64,000 nt of DNA from Pseudoalteromonas phenolica (GCF_005876835.1 NZ_PPSW01000016.1:120981-184980), one strand, 5' to 3'; positions 8,526 to 18,615 are shown, counted from the stretch's first letter. A program made the numbers and translations. The notes: a model not told the origin generated them from the letters alone.

Positions 8526-9116
8526 ATGCCAGCGACTAAGCGCAGTAATCGCAAAGAGCAAATACTACAATCTCTCGCACAAATGCTTGAAACCAGCCCT
8601 GGTCAACGTATCACAACTGCAAAATTAGCAGCTGAAGTTGGTGTATCTGAGGCGGCGTTATACCGCCACTTTCCAAGCAAAGCACGCATGTTTGAAGGTT
8701 TAATTGAATTCATTGAAGACACTCTACTTTCTCGTATCAACATCATTTTAGATAACGAAAAAGAAACGCAGGGTCGTATTTATAACATCTTGCTTCTCAT
8801 TCTTGCATTCGCAGAGAAAAACCCTGGGATCACTCGTATTTTAACGGGTGACGCACTGCAAGGTGAACAAGAGCGTTTACGTGAACGCATTCAAGGCCTG
8901 TTTGAAAAGTTAGAAACCCAATTCAAACAAGTTCTTCGTGAACGCAAGCTTCGTGAAGGTAAAACCTTTACCACCGACGAAGCGGCATTAGCCAATTTCT
9001 TCTTGGCTTACATTGAAGGTAAGATGAACCAGTTTGTTCGCAGTGATTTTAAAACCCGCCCAAGCAGTCAATTTGAAGCACAGTGGCAAGAATTACAAAA
9101 AATTTGGTTAGCTTAA
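8526..9116 (+). CDS. slmA: Nucleoid occlusion factor SlmA
   Basis: SlmA is a TetR-fold DNA-binding protein that blocks FtsZ ring assembly over the chromosome. The 196 aa protein has an N-terminal helix-turn-helix ([32 protein letters not shown], about residues 27-58) and the SlmA-type ligand domain ending in [15 protein letters not shown]. The location after coaBC is the conserved one. A small palindrome ATTATGC-GCC-GCATAAT at 8463-8479, 47 bp before the start, could be a regulatory site but does not resemble the SlmA-binding sequence. A strong terminator follows. Confidence 0.94.
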   Translation: MPATKRSNRKEQILQSLAQMLETSPGQRITTAKLAAEVGVSEAALYRHFPSKARMFEGLIEFIEDTLLSRINIILDNEKETQGRIYNILLLILAFAEKNPGITRILTGDALQGEQERLRERIQGLFEKLETQFKQVLRERKLREGKTFTTDEAALANFFLAYIEGKMNQFVRSDFKTRPSSQFEAQWQELQKIWLA

Positions 9117-9132
9117 TAGCCTAGTAAATTCT

Positions 9133-9158
9133 AAAAAGCGACGGATGTCGCTTTTTTT
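9133..9158 (+). terminator. Rho-independent terminator of slmA
   Basis: AAAAAGCGAC (9133-9142), a GGAT loop and GTCGCTTTTT (9147-9156) with further T residues. It lies 16 bp after the slmA stop. Confidence 0.92.
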
Positions 9159-9186
9159 GTGTCCAAAAATCACTGTTTCACCTCTC

Positions 9187-9348
9187 ATACCAATCCTCTT
9201 AATTAAGTGATCTATTTTGAGGCAAGTAAAATTTGTCGGTAGCAAGGCGAAAATTTTGCTATTTAGTTGTTCTAAATAAGAAATTTTCAACGAAGCTAAC
9301 GTCAGTTTTAATCCCTCAAAATGATTAAGTATTATTGAGGATTGGTAT
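9187..9348. repeat. 162 bp palindromic MITE-like repeat
   Basis: The element starts ATACCAATCCTC (9187-9198) and ends with its exact reverse complement GAGGATTGGTAT (9337-9348). Imperfect pairing continues inward (ATTTTGAGG on the left against CCTCAAAAT on the right), and the middle contains AAATTTTC/GAAAATTT-type inverted sequence. No protein is encoded. The shape matches the ATACCAAT...ATTGGTAT intergenic repeats I know from Alteromonadales genomes. The remainder of the 317 bp gap between slmA and the next gene holds only the slmA terminator and presumably the promoter of the peptidase gene. Confidence 0.75.
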
Positions 9349-9433
9349 CTTACTGTTATTAACCGCATCGCCCTTTTGTCTTTGCCTGCTGCATGATAAA
9401 AAAAACCTTTATAAGTAAAATTAGGTTTGCACC

Positions 9434-12190
9434 ATGAAGGCGTTCCACTCTCTTATTGCAGCCAGTGTGCTGTGCAGCTTGCCTGTTGCGGCGAAATCAA
9501 ATCTCGAGTTTAAGGATGTATTTGATTTTCGTTATGCACAAGGTCAGCAACTTTCTGAAAACGGCCAATTTCTAACTTTTTCTGCAAAGCCCTATCGCGG
9601 CAACAGTGAAGGCTTAGTCTATGACTTAACAACAAATAAAATCATTGCGCGTGTTCCACAAGGCACTAAACCACATATCAATAAGGCTGCAAACTGGGTG
9701 TCATTCACACAGGTGCCTACTCTATTAGAAAAAGAAACCACCAAGAAAAAAGATAAGAAGAAACTAAATAACCAGCTTATTCTGATTGATACCCAAACTC
9801 ATAAGCAAACCACCTTTACTGAAGTAGTTGATTACCAAATCAGTGATGACGGTAACTGGCTTGCTTATCGCACCAAAGAAAAACCAGAAGACGATAAAAC
9901 AGACAAAAAAGCTGACAAGCCTGAAAACGAAATCAAGGCCGATAAAAAAGACAAGTTTTATTCACTGGTAATCGTAAATCTGCGTGATATGAGCAAAACC
10001 ACCATTGAACACGTCGGTAAGTTTGCGCTAAGTCCTAAAGAATATGGCGTACTATTTAATGTTCACGATGAACACGGCGCAAAAAACCACATTGGCTTTT
10101 TTGATTTAAACACGCAAACGCAAAGCAGTTTATTCAACGAGCCTGGTGTCACCTTAAGCCAAGCAGTTTGGCACCCTAGCAAGCCTATTGTTGCCTTTAA
10201 CATGGCCAATTATGTCAACGACGATACTCGCCGTCGCGACCATCAAATTACCCTATGGCACAGTGATACTAATACCTTAAAAGAGATTAATAACCCAACA
10301 GGGTGGTTCACTGGTAAAACAGCGAAACTAACCTGGTCTGAGCAAGGCGAGCGCTTATACTTCCAAAATCGACCAGAGCTTGAAGCTAAAGAAAAAAAGC
10401 TAAAATACGAAGACGAGGCATCACTCACTGACTTCGACACTATTCGTGCGCAAAAAGGCTTACAGGTTTGGCACAATAATGATGCTGAAATTAAAACCCG
10501 AGAAGCCAAAACATGGCAACAAGCGAACAAAAACCGCCACTATCAAGCGGTTTATCATCTAAATGGTGAGCAAGTTGTGCAGCTTGCTAACGAGCAAGCG
10601 CCAAATATTCGCTTAAACACCGAAGCGAACTTCTTACTCGCAAGTAACGATAAGCCACATTTAGAACGCATCATGTATGAAGGTTTCTTCAACGATTATG
10701 CTGCCATTAATGTGAAAACCGGTGAGCAAACTCAAATAATCGAAGGCTCACCGTTTAGACCAAGCCTGTCTCCGACAGGTAGCCATGCTGCATTCTTTAA
10801 AAACCAGCAGGTTTGGTTAAAAGACTTATCATCTCAGTCTCTGTCACCACTAACTAAAGCCATCAGAGAAGCGATTTTCGCCGATGACAAGCACGACTAC
10901 CCGAGCGAGCAGCCGGGCTATGGTTTTGCGGGTTGGCAACTTGATGGTTCAGTTGTGTATGTCTACTCGAAGTTTGATATTTGGGCGTTCGATGTAAAAA
11001 CGCAACAAGCTACGCGCTTAACAAAAGGCCGTGAAACAAACACCCAATACCGCGTAAAGTATCTTGATAAAAACCAGCTTGGTTTTGCTGCAAACGACAC
11101 CTTAATGCTGCATACCCACAATACTGAAAATAAGCAGTCGGGCGTGGCTACGCTGAACCTAGCGACAGGTAAAGTAAAAACAGTACTCAAAGGCGAAGCC
11201 CGTTATGCGCTAGTCGCTAAAGCTAAACATGCCGACAAACTGATTTTCACCAAAGAAAGCTATCATCAGTTTCCTGATTTTTGGCAAACCACCAGCTCAT
11301 TCGCAAAGACTAAAAAAGTGACAGATTTAAACCCACAAGTTAAGAACTTTGCATGGGGTGGCAAACCTGAATTAGTGCAATATAAAGGTTATAACGGCGA
11401 AGACTTACAAGGTGTGCTAATCAAACCTGCTGGCTATAAAGAAGGTGATAAAGTACCTACGGTGATTTATTTCTACCGCTATATGAGCCAACGTATGTAT
11501 AACTTCCCGAAAATGGAGTTAAACCACAGACCGAACTTCCCAATGTTTACCTCGAACGGTTACGCATTGTTCTTACCTGATATTCGTTTTGAAATTGGTA
11601 AGCCGGGCCCATCATCAACTCAAACCATGATCAACGCCGCGCAAAAGCTGATTGATATGGGGGTTGCACACCCTGATAAGATTGGTTTACAAGGTCACTC
11701 TTGGGCAGGCTACCAAAGTGCCTTTATGATCACGCAAACAGATATGTTTAAAGCGGTTGTATCGGGCGCGCCAGTGTCTAACATGACATCAGCTTATAGT
11801 GGTATTCGTTTAAAGTCGGGTCTTGCTCGTCAGTTCCAGTATGAAACTGGCCAAAGCCGTATTGGTAAACCACTGACGCAAGCGCTCGATTTATACATTG
11901 AAAACTCGCCTGTATTCTTTGCCGACAAAGTAAATACACCCGTGCTGATCATGTTTGGTGATGACGATGGCGCGGTACCATGGCAAGAAGGCATTCAATA
12001 CTACTTAGCACTTCGCAGACACAATAAAGATGCCATTTTCTTACAATACGAGGGCGAGCCACATCACTTGAAGAAATTCCCGAACCAAGTGGATTTCTCA
12101 ATTCGTATGATGGAGTACTTTGATCATCACCTGAAAGGAAAACCTGCGGCTGATTGGATCAAAAATGGGGTTAAACACCAACCTGAGTAA
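9434..12190 (+). CDS. Secreted S9 (prolyl oligopeptidase) family peptidase
   Basis: The 918 aa protein starts with a cleavable signal peptide (MKAFHSLIAASVLCSLPVAAKS), so it acts in the periplasm or outside. Residues of about 25-640 should form a WD40-like beta-propeller, with a lysine-rich insertion (KKKDKKK near 105 and repeated DKK/ADK near 155-175). The C-terminal alpha/beta hydrolase domain carries the nucleophile motif GHSWAG, an acid in FGDDDGAVP and a His in EGEPHHLKK, so the Ser-Asp-His triad is complete. It is probably a dipeptidyl- or acylaminoacyl-type peptidase; substrate cannot be inferred. It stands alone between the repeat and a bidirectional terminator. Confidence 0.88.
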   Translation: MKAFHSLIAASVLCSLPVAAKSNLEFKDVFDFRYAQGQQLSENGQFLTFSAKPYRGNSEGLVYDLTTNKIIARVPQGTKPHINKAANWVSFTQVPTLLEKETTKKKDKKKLNNQLILIDTQTHKQTTFTEVVDYQISDDGNWLAYRTKEKPEDDKTDKKADKPENEIKADKKDKFYSLVIVNLRDMSKTTIEHVGKFALSPKEYGVLFNVHDEHGAKNHIGFFDLNTQTQSSLFNEPGVTLSQAVWHPSKPIVAFNMANYVNDDTRRRDHQITLWHSDTNTLKEINNPTGWFTGKTAKLTWSEQGERLYFQNRPELEAKEKKLKYEDEASLTDFDTIRAQKGLQVWHNNDAEIKTREAKTWQQANKNRHYQAVYHLNGEQVVQLANEQAPNIRLNTEANFLLASNDKPHLERIMYEGFFNDYAAINVKTGEQTQIIEGSPFRPSLSPTGSHAAFFKNQQVWLKDLSSQSLSPLTKAIREAIFADDKHDYPSEQPGYGFAGWQLDGSVVYVYSKFDIWAFDVKTQQATRLTKGRETNTQYRVKYLDKNQLGFAANDTLMLHTHNTENKQSGVATLNLATGKVKTVLKGEARYALVAKAKHADKLIFTKESYHQFPDFWQTTSSFAKTKKVTDLNPQVKNFAWGGKPELVQYKGYNGEDLQGVLIKPAGYKEGDKVPTVIYFYRYMSQRMYNFPKMELNHRPNFPMFTSNGYALFLPDIRFEIGKPGPSSTQTMINAAQKLIDMGVAHPDKIGLQGHSWAGYQSAFMITQTDMFKAVVSGAPVSNMTSAYSGIRLKSGLARQFQYETGQSRIGKPLTQALDLYIENSPVFFADKVNTPVLIMFGDDDGAVPWQEGIQYYLALRRHNKDAIFLQYEGEPHHLKKFPNQVDFSIRMMEYFDHHLKGKPAADWIKNGVKHQPE

Positions 12191-12209
12191 TTAAACAATT
12201 ACTCATAAC

Positions 12210-12243
12210 AATAATAAAGCCTGCAACTGCAGGCTTTATTATT
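12210..12243. terminator. Bidirectional terminator between convergent genes
   Basis: AATAATAAAGCCTGCA (12210-12225) is followed after 2 nt by its exact reverse complement (12228-12243). It separates the S9 peptidase from the DUF3016 gene and carries T-rich flanks both ways. Confidence 0.88.
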
Positions 12244-12265
12244 TGATTTTAAGTGCGTTAAAAGT

Positions 12266-12751
12266 TTAAGCGCTGGTTTTGACCAAAACCTTATCTTCAA
12301 ACCACTCACTCAATAGCTGCTTTTCATAATAGAAAGACGTCTCACGACCTCTCTTGATACGATCCATAAAGCTCATATCTTTTAATACTAGCTTTTCAGC
12401 ACTGCTTACCGTCGCGCCTGATTTATCTTGTACTGTATAACTTATGGTCAATCTTGGAAAATAGATTGGCTTTATTACGCGTATATCTTGCATGTTCATT
12501 CTCGAGTCGCCGGCAAGATCGATATCATCAAAAGTCACATTCAGTGTATAACCTTCAGGTAACTGCTTAGCCAGTTTGCTGATGTGCTTTTCAAACTGCT
12601 TAGCGACGCGTTTGTGATAAGCCCCTTTTACTTCATTTGCAGGGTGCACATCGCGGTAATCGTTAAAGTCTTTCCAAGTAACTTTGGCCTCTCCAGCGAT
12701 ACTTAAAAATGGCATACTCAAAGCGAGTAAGGTGAAACATAACTTTTTCAT
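12266..12751 (-). CDS. DUF3016 family exported protein
   Basis: A 161 aa protein with a signal peptide (MKKLCFTLLALSMPFLSIAGEA). The mature part shows the features of DUF3016: VTWKDFNDYRDVHP, a following amphipathic helix (FEKHISKLAKQLPEGY), TFDDIDLAGD, and a PRLTISYTVQDKSG strand. The function of this family is unknown; it is predicted periplasmic. It is transcribed leftward, downstream of nothing obvious; 114 bp separate it from the end of the RND pump gene on its other side. I recognise the family from its motifs only. Confidence 0.75.
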   Translation of the reverse strand: MKKLCFTLLALSMPFLSIAGEAKVTWKDFNDYRDVHPANEVKGAYHKRVAKQFEKHISKLAKQLPEGYTLNVTFDDIDLAGDSRMNMQDIRVIKPIYFPRLTISYTVQDKSGATVSSAEKLVLKDMSFMDRIKRGRETSFYYEKQLLSEWFEDKVLVKTSA

Positions 12752-12865
12752 GATGACCTCCTAAAAGACTTTCGTCTCTATAATGAGCAAAAAAGTGCGT
12801 AATGGAAACCTTTTTAGGGCCATAATTACACACTTTTACACTTAGACACGAACTGTTCTAGATTG

Positions 12866-15800
12866 TTACTTTTTCATTCCAAATAGCAACGCATATAGTA
12901 CTGGTACAACACCTAAAGTTAAAAGTGTCGAGAATAGTAGCCCGCCCATAATTGTCAGCGCCATCGGCTCCCACATTTCGCCGCCACCTAAGTACAGAGG
13001 AATTAATCCCAAAACTGTTGTCGCGGTTGTCAGTAAAATCGGTCGCATACGCTGTTGTGCAGCATAAATAATGGCTTGTATAGGATGACTGCTATCTTCA
13101 TCTAACTCCATCTTAATACGTTCAAGCAATACAATCGCGTTGTTGATCACGATACCCGCCAGCGAAATCACACCCAGCAGTGTCATAAATCCAAAGAATG
13201 ACTGCCCAAGTAATAGCGCAGCCACAACACCAACAAAACCAAGCGGGATTGTCGTTAAAACAATGACCGACTTACGGATCGAGTTAAACTGGCCAATTAA
13301 TAGAATCACGATAATAAAGATAGCAATCGGCATTTTGTCTGCAATTGACTGGTTGGCTTTGCCCGATGACTCGGCTTCACCACCGAGCTCATAGTCATAG
13401 CCATATGGCCAACTTGCTTTTTGCTCTTCAAGCCAAGGGAGCAGCTGGGCAAACCCTTCATTGGCGGTAATACCTTCGATTTGCGCCCCAACTTTAACGG
13501 CTTTTAAACGATCGCGACGTAAAATCTGTGCGCTTTCCCAAACAACTTCAATGTCAGCAACTTGCTTCAGTGGCACAGAGCGACCTGTTGCTTGTGAATA
13601 CACCACCATAGCCTCTAACTTGCCAATATCTTGCCTGTCACCTGCGATTGAACGCAAGGTAATCGGAATAAGCTCATCGCCTTCTCGGTACTTGGTAAGC
13701 TCCATACCGCTCAAGCCAGTTTGTAAAGAGTTTGCGATATCTCGGCTAGACAGGCCCGCTCTACGAGCTCGTGCTTGGTCAATTTTGATTTGTAGCTTTT
13801 TAATTGGTAAGCCCCAATCGTCGCTGATTGACTTTAAGCCCGCTGTTTCGCGCATTTTCGCTTTTAATTCATCAACAATCCCCATAAGTACATTGATGTC
13901 ATCACCAAGTAACCTCACTTCAACCGGGTTGGCTATCGGTGCGCCATTTTCGATTTTGCGCAACTTTAAGAGCAGATCAGGGTGACGCGCCAACGCATAG
14001 TCTTCTATTTGCTTCATCACTTTATCGATGTGCTTGTACGATGTCGTGGTGATGATCATTAAGGCATAATTAGAGCTGGTTGGCTCAGGGCTATGCGTTA
14101 ACAAAAACCTAGGTCCACCATTACCGATATAGCTTACCCAGTCCGTAACACCTTGCTCCGTTTGTTCGTTTACTTTTAAGTTGTTAGCAATAAACGATTC
14201 TACATCACGCACAACCGACTCTGTCGCAGTAATGCGCGTGCCAATAGGGAGCTCTAATTCGACTTTAAAATAATCACGGTCTGATGGCGGGAAGAACAAT
14301 TTAGGCACGTACTGCATACCTTGGATAGCAATAAACAACATACCCACACAACCTAAAACCGTGAACCAACGATACCTAATCAGTCCTGCTAAAATGTTTT
14401 TATAGAATAGGTAAAAGCCAGTATCGTAATTAGCTGACTCTTTCTTCACTTTAGTGAAGTACACACATAGCATGGGGATCATGGTCATCGCCAATAACCA
14501 AGAACATAGCAAGGTAATGGTCACAACTTTAAATAGCGAGGCGGTATATTCCCCCGTCGTCGACTCTGCTAAGAAGATAGGTAAAAACGCCGCGCCCGTT
14601 GTGAGAGACGACACTAACAATGGAACTTTCAGCTCTTGTGCCGAATCAACCGCTGCGTCTATAGCCGCTTTCCCTCGTTCCATCTGAACCATGATGTTTT
14701 CAGACATCACGATACCGTTGTCTACCAGCATGCCTAATGCGATGATCAATGCTGCCAAAGAGATTTGGTCTATGCTGATATTGAAAAAAGACATCACCAA
14801 AATGCCTAACACCATACTCATTGGAATAAGACTCGCGACAATCAGGCCTGTTCTTAGACCAAGACTAAACAACATGACCACTGTCACGACTAAAACAGCT
14901 TGTACAAGGTTAGACACAAAGTCCGAGACTTTCTTTTCAACTTCTTTTGGTAAGAATGACAGCAGCTTGAACTCAACCCCAATCGGATAAACCGATTCAA
15001 GATGGTGCAGTGCATTAATGACTTGCTCACCGAGTAGCAGGTTGTTACCACCTTGACGCATAGAAATGGCGATAGTCATGCCACTTTGCTGCTCAACTCT
15101 TACCTTGCTCTTCGCAGGATCAACATAATCGCGATAGACACGGGCAATATCACTGAGCAAGATCACTTGCTGACTACCCGACACATTGATAATGGTATTG
15201 GCAATATCTTCTACTGACTCAAAATTACCACTAGGCTCTAACGCCAAAGTTTCATCTTCAATGTAGATTGAACCGCCAGGGTTTACGATGTTACGAGCCG
15301 CAAGTTGATCTTTTAATTGATTTGGGGTGATACCCAATGCCGCCATTTTGGCATTTTCAAACTCAATAAAGACACGCTGCTCTTGCACCCCAAAAATGTC
15401 GACTTTGGCGGCTTCTGGTAAGCGCAATAATTGATCTCGCACTTGCTCTGCCACTTCTTCCATTTCGCGATAGGTGTAACCTTCGGCGGTTAACCCAATC
15501 ACAACGCCAAACACATCCCCAAACTCATCATTGACGATGGGGGCTTGTGCGTCGCTCGGTAAATCTTTTTCTATCGACTGAATTTTACGGCGCAAGTTAT
15601 CCCATATCGGCCGCATCTCTTTGTAGCTTTCTTTAATGTTAACACTGACAATCGATACCCCTGTTTTTGAGGTACTACTGACAAAGTCGAGTTCAGGGAT
15701 CTGCTGTACTACTTTCTCGATTTTATCTGTCACTAACTCTTCAACACGATGCGGACTAGCGCCAGGAAAGTAAGTCACTACTTGCGCAGTACGGATAATA

Positions 15801-15919
15801 AACCCTGGATCATAGTCTTTCGGCATTTTGTCAAAAGCAGCGATCCCTGATAATAAGAGCACCAGGATCAGCACCCATGTGGTGCGATTGTTCTCTAGCG
15901 CGAGACGAGTAATATTCAT
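12866..15919 (-). CDS. RND family efflux pump, inner membrane transporter
   Basis: A 1017 aa proton-driven resistance-nodulation-division transporter. It has the twelve-helix, two-loop layout: TM1 at about 12-30, first periplasmic loop to about 335, six helices to about 500, second loop, and C-terminal helices from about 850. Porter motifs such as GASPHRVEELVTDKIE are typical of the HAE1/AcrB group. In TM4 the proton-relay pair is VDN rather than VDD, and in TM10 the AcrB Lys940 position is Asn (GIVINNAIVLLER), a variant seen in other RND subfamilies. It overlaps the adaptor gene by 1 bp. No outer-membrane channel or regulator is adjacent. Substrate unknown. Confidence 0.9.
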   Translation of the reverse strand: MNITRLALENNRTTWVLILVLLLSGIAAFDKMPKDYDPGFIIRTAQVVTYFPGASPHRVEELVTDKIEKVVQQIPELDFVSSTSKTGVSIVSVNIKESYKEMRPIWDNLRRKIQSIEKDLPSDAQAPIVNDEFGDVFGVVIGLTAEGYTYREMEEVAEQVRDQLLRLPEAAKVDIFGVQEQRVFIEFENAKMAALGITPNQLKDQLAARNIVNPGGSIYIEDETLALEPSGNFESVEDIANTIINVSGSQQVILLSDIARVYRDYVDPAKSKVRVEQQSGMTIAISMRQGGNNLLLGEQVINALHHLESVYPIGVEFKLLSFLPKEVEKKVSDFVSNLVQAVLVVTVVMLFSLGLRTGLIVASLIPMSMVLGILVMSFFNISIDQISLAALIIALGMLVDNGIVMSENIMVQMERGKAAIDAAVDSAQELKVPLLVSSLTTGAAFLPIFLAESTTGEYTASLFKVVTITLLCSWLLAMTMIPMLCVYFTKVKKESANYDTGFYLFYKNILAGLIRYRWFTVLGCVGMLFIAIQGMQYVPKLFFPPSDRDYFKVELELPIGTRITATESVVRDVESFIANNLKVNEQTEQGVTDWVSYIGNGGPRFLLTHSPEPTSSNYALMIITTTSYKHIDKVMKQIEDYALARHPDLLLKLRKIENGAPIANPVEVRLLGDDINVLMGIVDELKAKMRETAGLKSISDDWGLPIKKLQIKIDQARARRAGLSSRDIANSLQTGLSGMELTKYREGDELIPITLRSIAGDRQDIGKLEAMVVYSQATGRSVPLKQVADIEVVWESAQILRRDRLKAVKVGAQIEGITANEGFAQLLPWLEEQKASWPYGYDYELGGEAESSGKANQSIADKMPIAIFIIVILLIGQFNSIRKSVIVLTTIPLGFVGVVAALLLGQSFFGFMTLLGVISLAGIVINNAIVLLERIKMELDEDSSHPIQAIIYAAQQRMRPILLTTATTVLGLIPLYLGGGEMWEPMALTIMGGLLFSTLLTLGVVPVLYALLFGMKK

Positions 15920-16983
15920 TACTTACCTCCTGAGAACTTCACTATTTGCCCATCGGTGACCTTACTCATACCCGCGGTAACAACAAAATCCCCTTGCTCT
16001 ACGCCTGAAATAACAGGAAAGCCTAGTGATGAAATTTCGCCAATGACGACTGGTGTTTTCGTTATTTTACCCTTGTTTTCTCCTTGAGGTTCGACCGTCC
16101 AAACATAATTACCTTGGCTATCTTTTAATACGGTCGCCAATGGTAAATACAGGTTTGCTGCTGTACGACTTGGCGTACCCGCCATCACTTTTGCTGTCAT
16201 ACCAGGTAAAATATTGTAGCCCTCAGGGGGTAACATACTAAAAGTCACTTCATAAGTTTTTGTCGCTTCATCCGCTTGTGTACTGACTTCGACAAATTCC
16301 AGCGGAAAACGCGCTTCTTTTATCGCAGCAAATTCAGCAAACACCTGTTTTGGCGCTTCTTTACTGACGCGGATCATGATGCTTTCAGGCACATTCACTT
16401 TTAAGTTAATGTGTTCGATATCTTGTAATGTCGCAATGGCTTGTTTGGCTTGTATCTCTTCAAATTGTTCTACATGAGTTCGTGATACAACACCGGTAAA
16501 TGAGGCTTTTAAGGTGGTATATGCAAGATTGTTTTTCGCATTTGCTAACTTGGTTTTAGCGCTAGTAAATTGCGACTTTAATTTATCGTAATCTGACTGA
16601 CTAATGGTACCCGAGACAATCAATTGCTCTGCTCGAGCAAAATCAGCTTTGGCCTTATCAAAATTTGCTTGTGCTTCGTCTACAGCTAATTTGTAATCTG
16701 TATCATCTATATGCGCAATCAAATCACCCGCTTGTACCGGTTGACCTTGCTTTACATATAAGTCAGTAATAGAGCCTGACACTTTGAACGACAAGTCTGC
16801 GGTGCTCGCCGCATCCACAACAGCTGGAAATTCCTGTAATGGTCCTTCAGTTTGCTTTACAAGTTGCAATGTTCTGACTGGCCTTAGTTGTTCTTGGTTG
16901 GCCATATCACTTTGCGGTTCAGAACAGCCTGTGAGTATGATCGTCAGAGTTGCGACCATCAAAAGCATTTGTCTTGTTTTCAT
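15919..16983 (-). CDS. RND efflux periplasmic adaptor, lipoprotein
   Basis: A 354 aa membrane fusion protein that links the RND pump to an outer-membrane channel. The N-terminus carries a lipoprotein signal with lipobox LTGC (Cys20), so it should be anchored in the inner membrane. Next come a barrel-sandwich (lipoyl-like) half (DLSFKVSGSITDLYVKQGQPVQAGDLIAHID, about residues 63-93), an alpha-hairpin (about 95-145), the second lipoyl half (TLKASFTGVVSRTHVEQFEEI) and beta-barrel domains. Its stop codon overlaps the RND start by one base, showing one operon with the pump. Confidence 0.92.
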   Translation of the reverse strand: MKTRQMLLMVATLTIILTGCSEPQSDMANQEQLRPVRTLQLVKQTEGPLQEFPAVVDAASTADLSFKVSGSITDLYVKQGQPVQAGDLIAHIDDTDYKLAVDEAQANFDKAKADFARAEQLIVSGTISQSDYDKLKSQFTSAKTKLANAKNNLAYTTLKASFTGVVSRTHVEQFEEIQAKQAIATLQDIEHINLKVNVPESIMIRVSKEAPKQVFAEFAAIKEARFPLEFVEVSTQADEATKTYEVTFSMLPPEGYNILPGMTAKVMAGTPSRTAANLYLPLATVLKDSQGNYVWTVEPQGENKGKITKTPVVIGEISSLGFPVISGVEQGDFVVTAGMSKVTDGQIVKFSGGK

Positions 16984-17144
16984 TGTCTTATCACCATGAT
17001 GTAGTTGTTATTTCAAAGGGCAGGATGTAACACGCTATAATTACATGCCGTTAATTCTAGTCGACTTTTCAAGTTTTATGAGAATAACAGGCTGTATTCT
17101 AAAAGTTTATTACCAACTTAGATGCCATATTTTACGTTTTCAGG

Positions 17145-17177
17145 CATAAAAAAACCGAAGCCTTTGAACTTCGGTTT
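17145..17177 (-). terminator. Rho-independent terminator of the EEP lipoprotein gene
   Basis: AAACCGAAG (17152-17160) pairs with CTTCGGTTT (17169-17177). Read leftward the stem is followed by a run of seven or more T. It is 52 bp after the stop of the gene at 17229-18488. Confidence 0.9.
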
Positions 17178-17228
17178 GCAAGAAAGTTTCAAAATAAATA
17201 ACACGGTGCAATAAATTATTTTATCGCT

Positions 17229-18488
17229 TTACTGGGTATCGTCAGTTGCCTTTTTATTTAATGTAATATCACACCAAACCAGACGATGATCTGAACTTTG
17301 CAGGCCCGGCCCGACTAGATGATAGTTCTCGTCGGTTTTACTCGGCCAAAATACCGCGGTTTGCTCAACCTGAATGCCAAATGTTGATGGGATCACATAA
17401 TCAGCACGCATCTTCCAATCGGCAGTATGCGTTGCTGCAAATTGATTATTGGGTGCATTCTCAACGCCGCCCACACTAACAGGCGTGAGTTTGCCATTGA
17501 TATATTCACTGGCAAATAATTTAGCCATTGGGTTGCCCGTGCCATTGCCTTCATCAGGAGAGGCATTTAAATCGCCCATGATCACAAAGCGCTTATTCTT
17601 ACCTAACCCGCCCTTTTGACCGTGCTCGTCATAAATGTAGTCTGATGCATTTGGATCCACATAATCCCACCAAAAGCGAATTTCATCATGGTTACGTAAG
17701 CCATTCCTATCTTCTTTACCGTCAAATACGGGTGGTGTTGGGTGACTGGCAAGCACATGAATGACTTCATTCCCCACTTTTACTGGCACATCCCAATGGC
17801 TTTTCGACGACAACCTAAATATTTCAAGCTCTTCCTCGTTATACCAGGCTTCACCCGTCTCTGGGTTTACTGGCAGCGTTGCATTGGGCATGTCTTTCCA
17901 TAAGAACTTTTGAAAGGTGCGTACTTCATCAGTGATGATTGGATGCTGCGATAACAACACCATGGCATATTGCCCAGGAAAAACCCCAAAGCCATACGCA
18001 TCGCCACCGCCGATACCCGCTTTGCCGTCATTGTTTAAATCAAATTCAGTGACAATACCCGTGTTAGATTCTGCAAGGTAAAAATAAGGGTAATCAATAC
18101 CTTTTACGCCATTTTGACTGACGTTTAAGTAATTTTTAAGCAGTGCTCTAACCGCACTACCATCAGCCACATAATCGAACTCGGCCAGTAATAACACCTC
18201 AGGGCGAACACGTTGGATGATCTCTGCTACTTTTTTTATTTGTGTATCGTCACCGCTTTGCACATCGGCCAGAATATCACCGGCATTTTTTCGATTTAAG
18301 TACGCATTAAAAACCGCAACTCGAAGCTCACCTTGCTTGGCAGGCACACCCAAATCACGGGTTTGTGTTTGGCTTTGTGTTTCTTGAGATGACAATCTAG
18401 TCGACTCATTGGTGTTTGAATGATTCAACGAACACCCTGCCACACTTAAACTGACTAATATGCTAAACACCAATACACTTTTATTCAT
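17229..18488 (-). CDS. Endonuclease/exonuclease/phosphatase family lipoprotein
   Basis: A 419 aa protein with a lipoprotein signal (SLSVAGC, lipid Cys at about 19). The body is an EEP-fold domain: VAVFNAYLNR with the metal-proximal Asn, a Glu in LLLAEFDY, VIMGDLNASPDEG with the metal-binding Asp-x-Asn pair, and SSDHRLVW with the catalytic Asp-His near the C-terminus. The catalytic set looks complete. Such secreted EEP proteins may act on extracellular DNA or phosphoesters; specificity is not predictable. It is monocistronic, with its own terminator. Confidence 0.85.
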   Translation of the reverse strand: MNKSVLVFSILVSLSVAGCSLNHSNTNESTRLSSQETQSQTQTRDLGVPAKQGELRVAVFNAYLNRKNAGDILADVQSGDDTQIKKVAEIIQRVRPEVLLLAEFDYVADGSAVRALLKNYLNVSQNGVKGIDYPYFYLAESNTGIVTEFDLNNDGKAGIGGGDAYGFGVFPGQYAMVLLSQHPIITDEVRTFQKFLWKDMPNATLPVNPETGEAWYNEEELEIFRLSSKSHWDVPVKVGNEVIHVLASHPTPPVFDGKEDRNGLRNHDEIRFWWDYVDPNASDYIYDEHGQKGGLGKNKRFVIMGDLNASPDEGNGTGNPMAKLFASEYINGKLTPVSVGGVENAPNNQFAATHTADWKMRADYVIPSTFGIQVEQTAVFWPSKTDENYHLVGPGLQSSDHRLVWCDITLNKKATDDTQ

Positions 18489-18615
18489 GAAAATATCCTT
18501 TACGTGCTGAGCCCGGTTCTCAGCAGCTGTTAGAATTTAAAATCACCTTAGAGTAAATACTTAATTCCAATAACTCAACGCATTACGACGAGTCACTAAG
18601 CATAGCCCCAAACGC

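Noticed and set aside
9108..9368. A leftward 86-codon frame across the slmA terminator and the MITE-like repeat
   Set aside because: It lies entirely in the terminator and repeat; composition fits non-coding sequence.
13140..14990. Several rightward frames opposite the RND pump gene
   Set aside because: No domain and no ribosome binding site; they mirror the biased codons of the pump.
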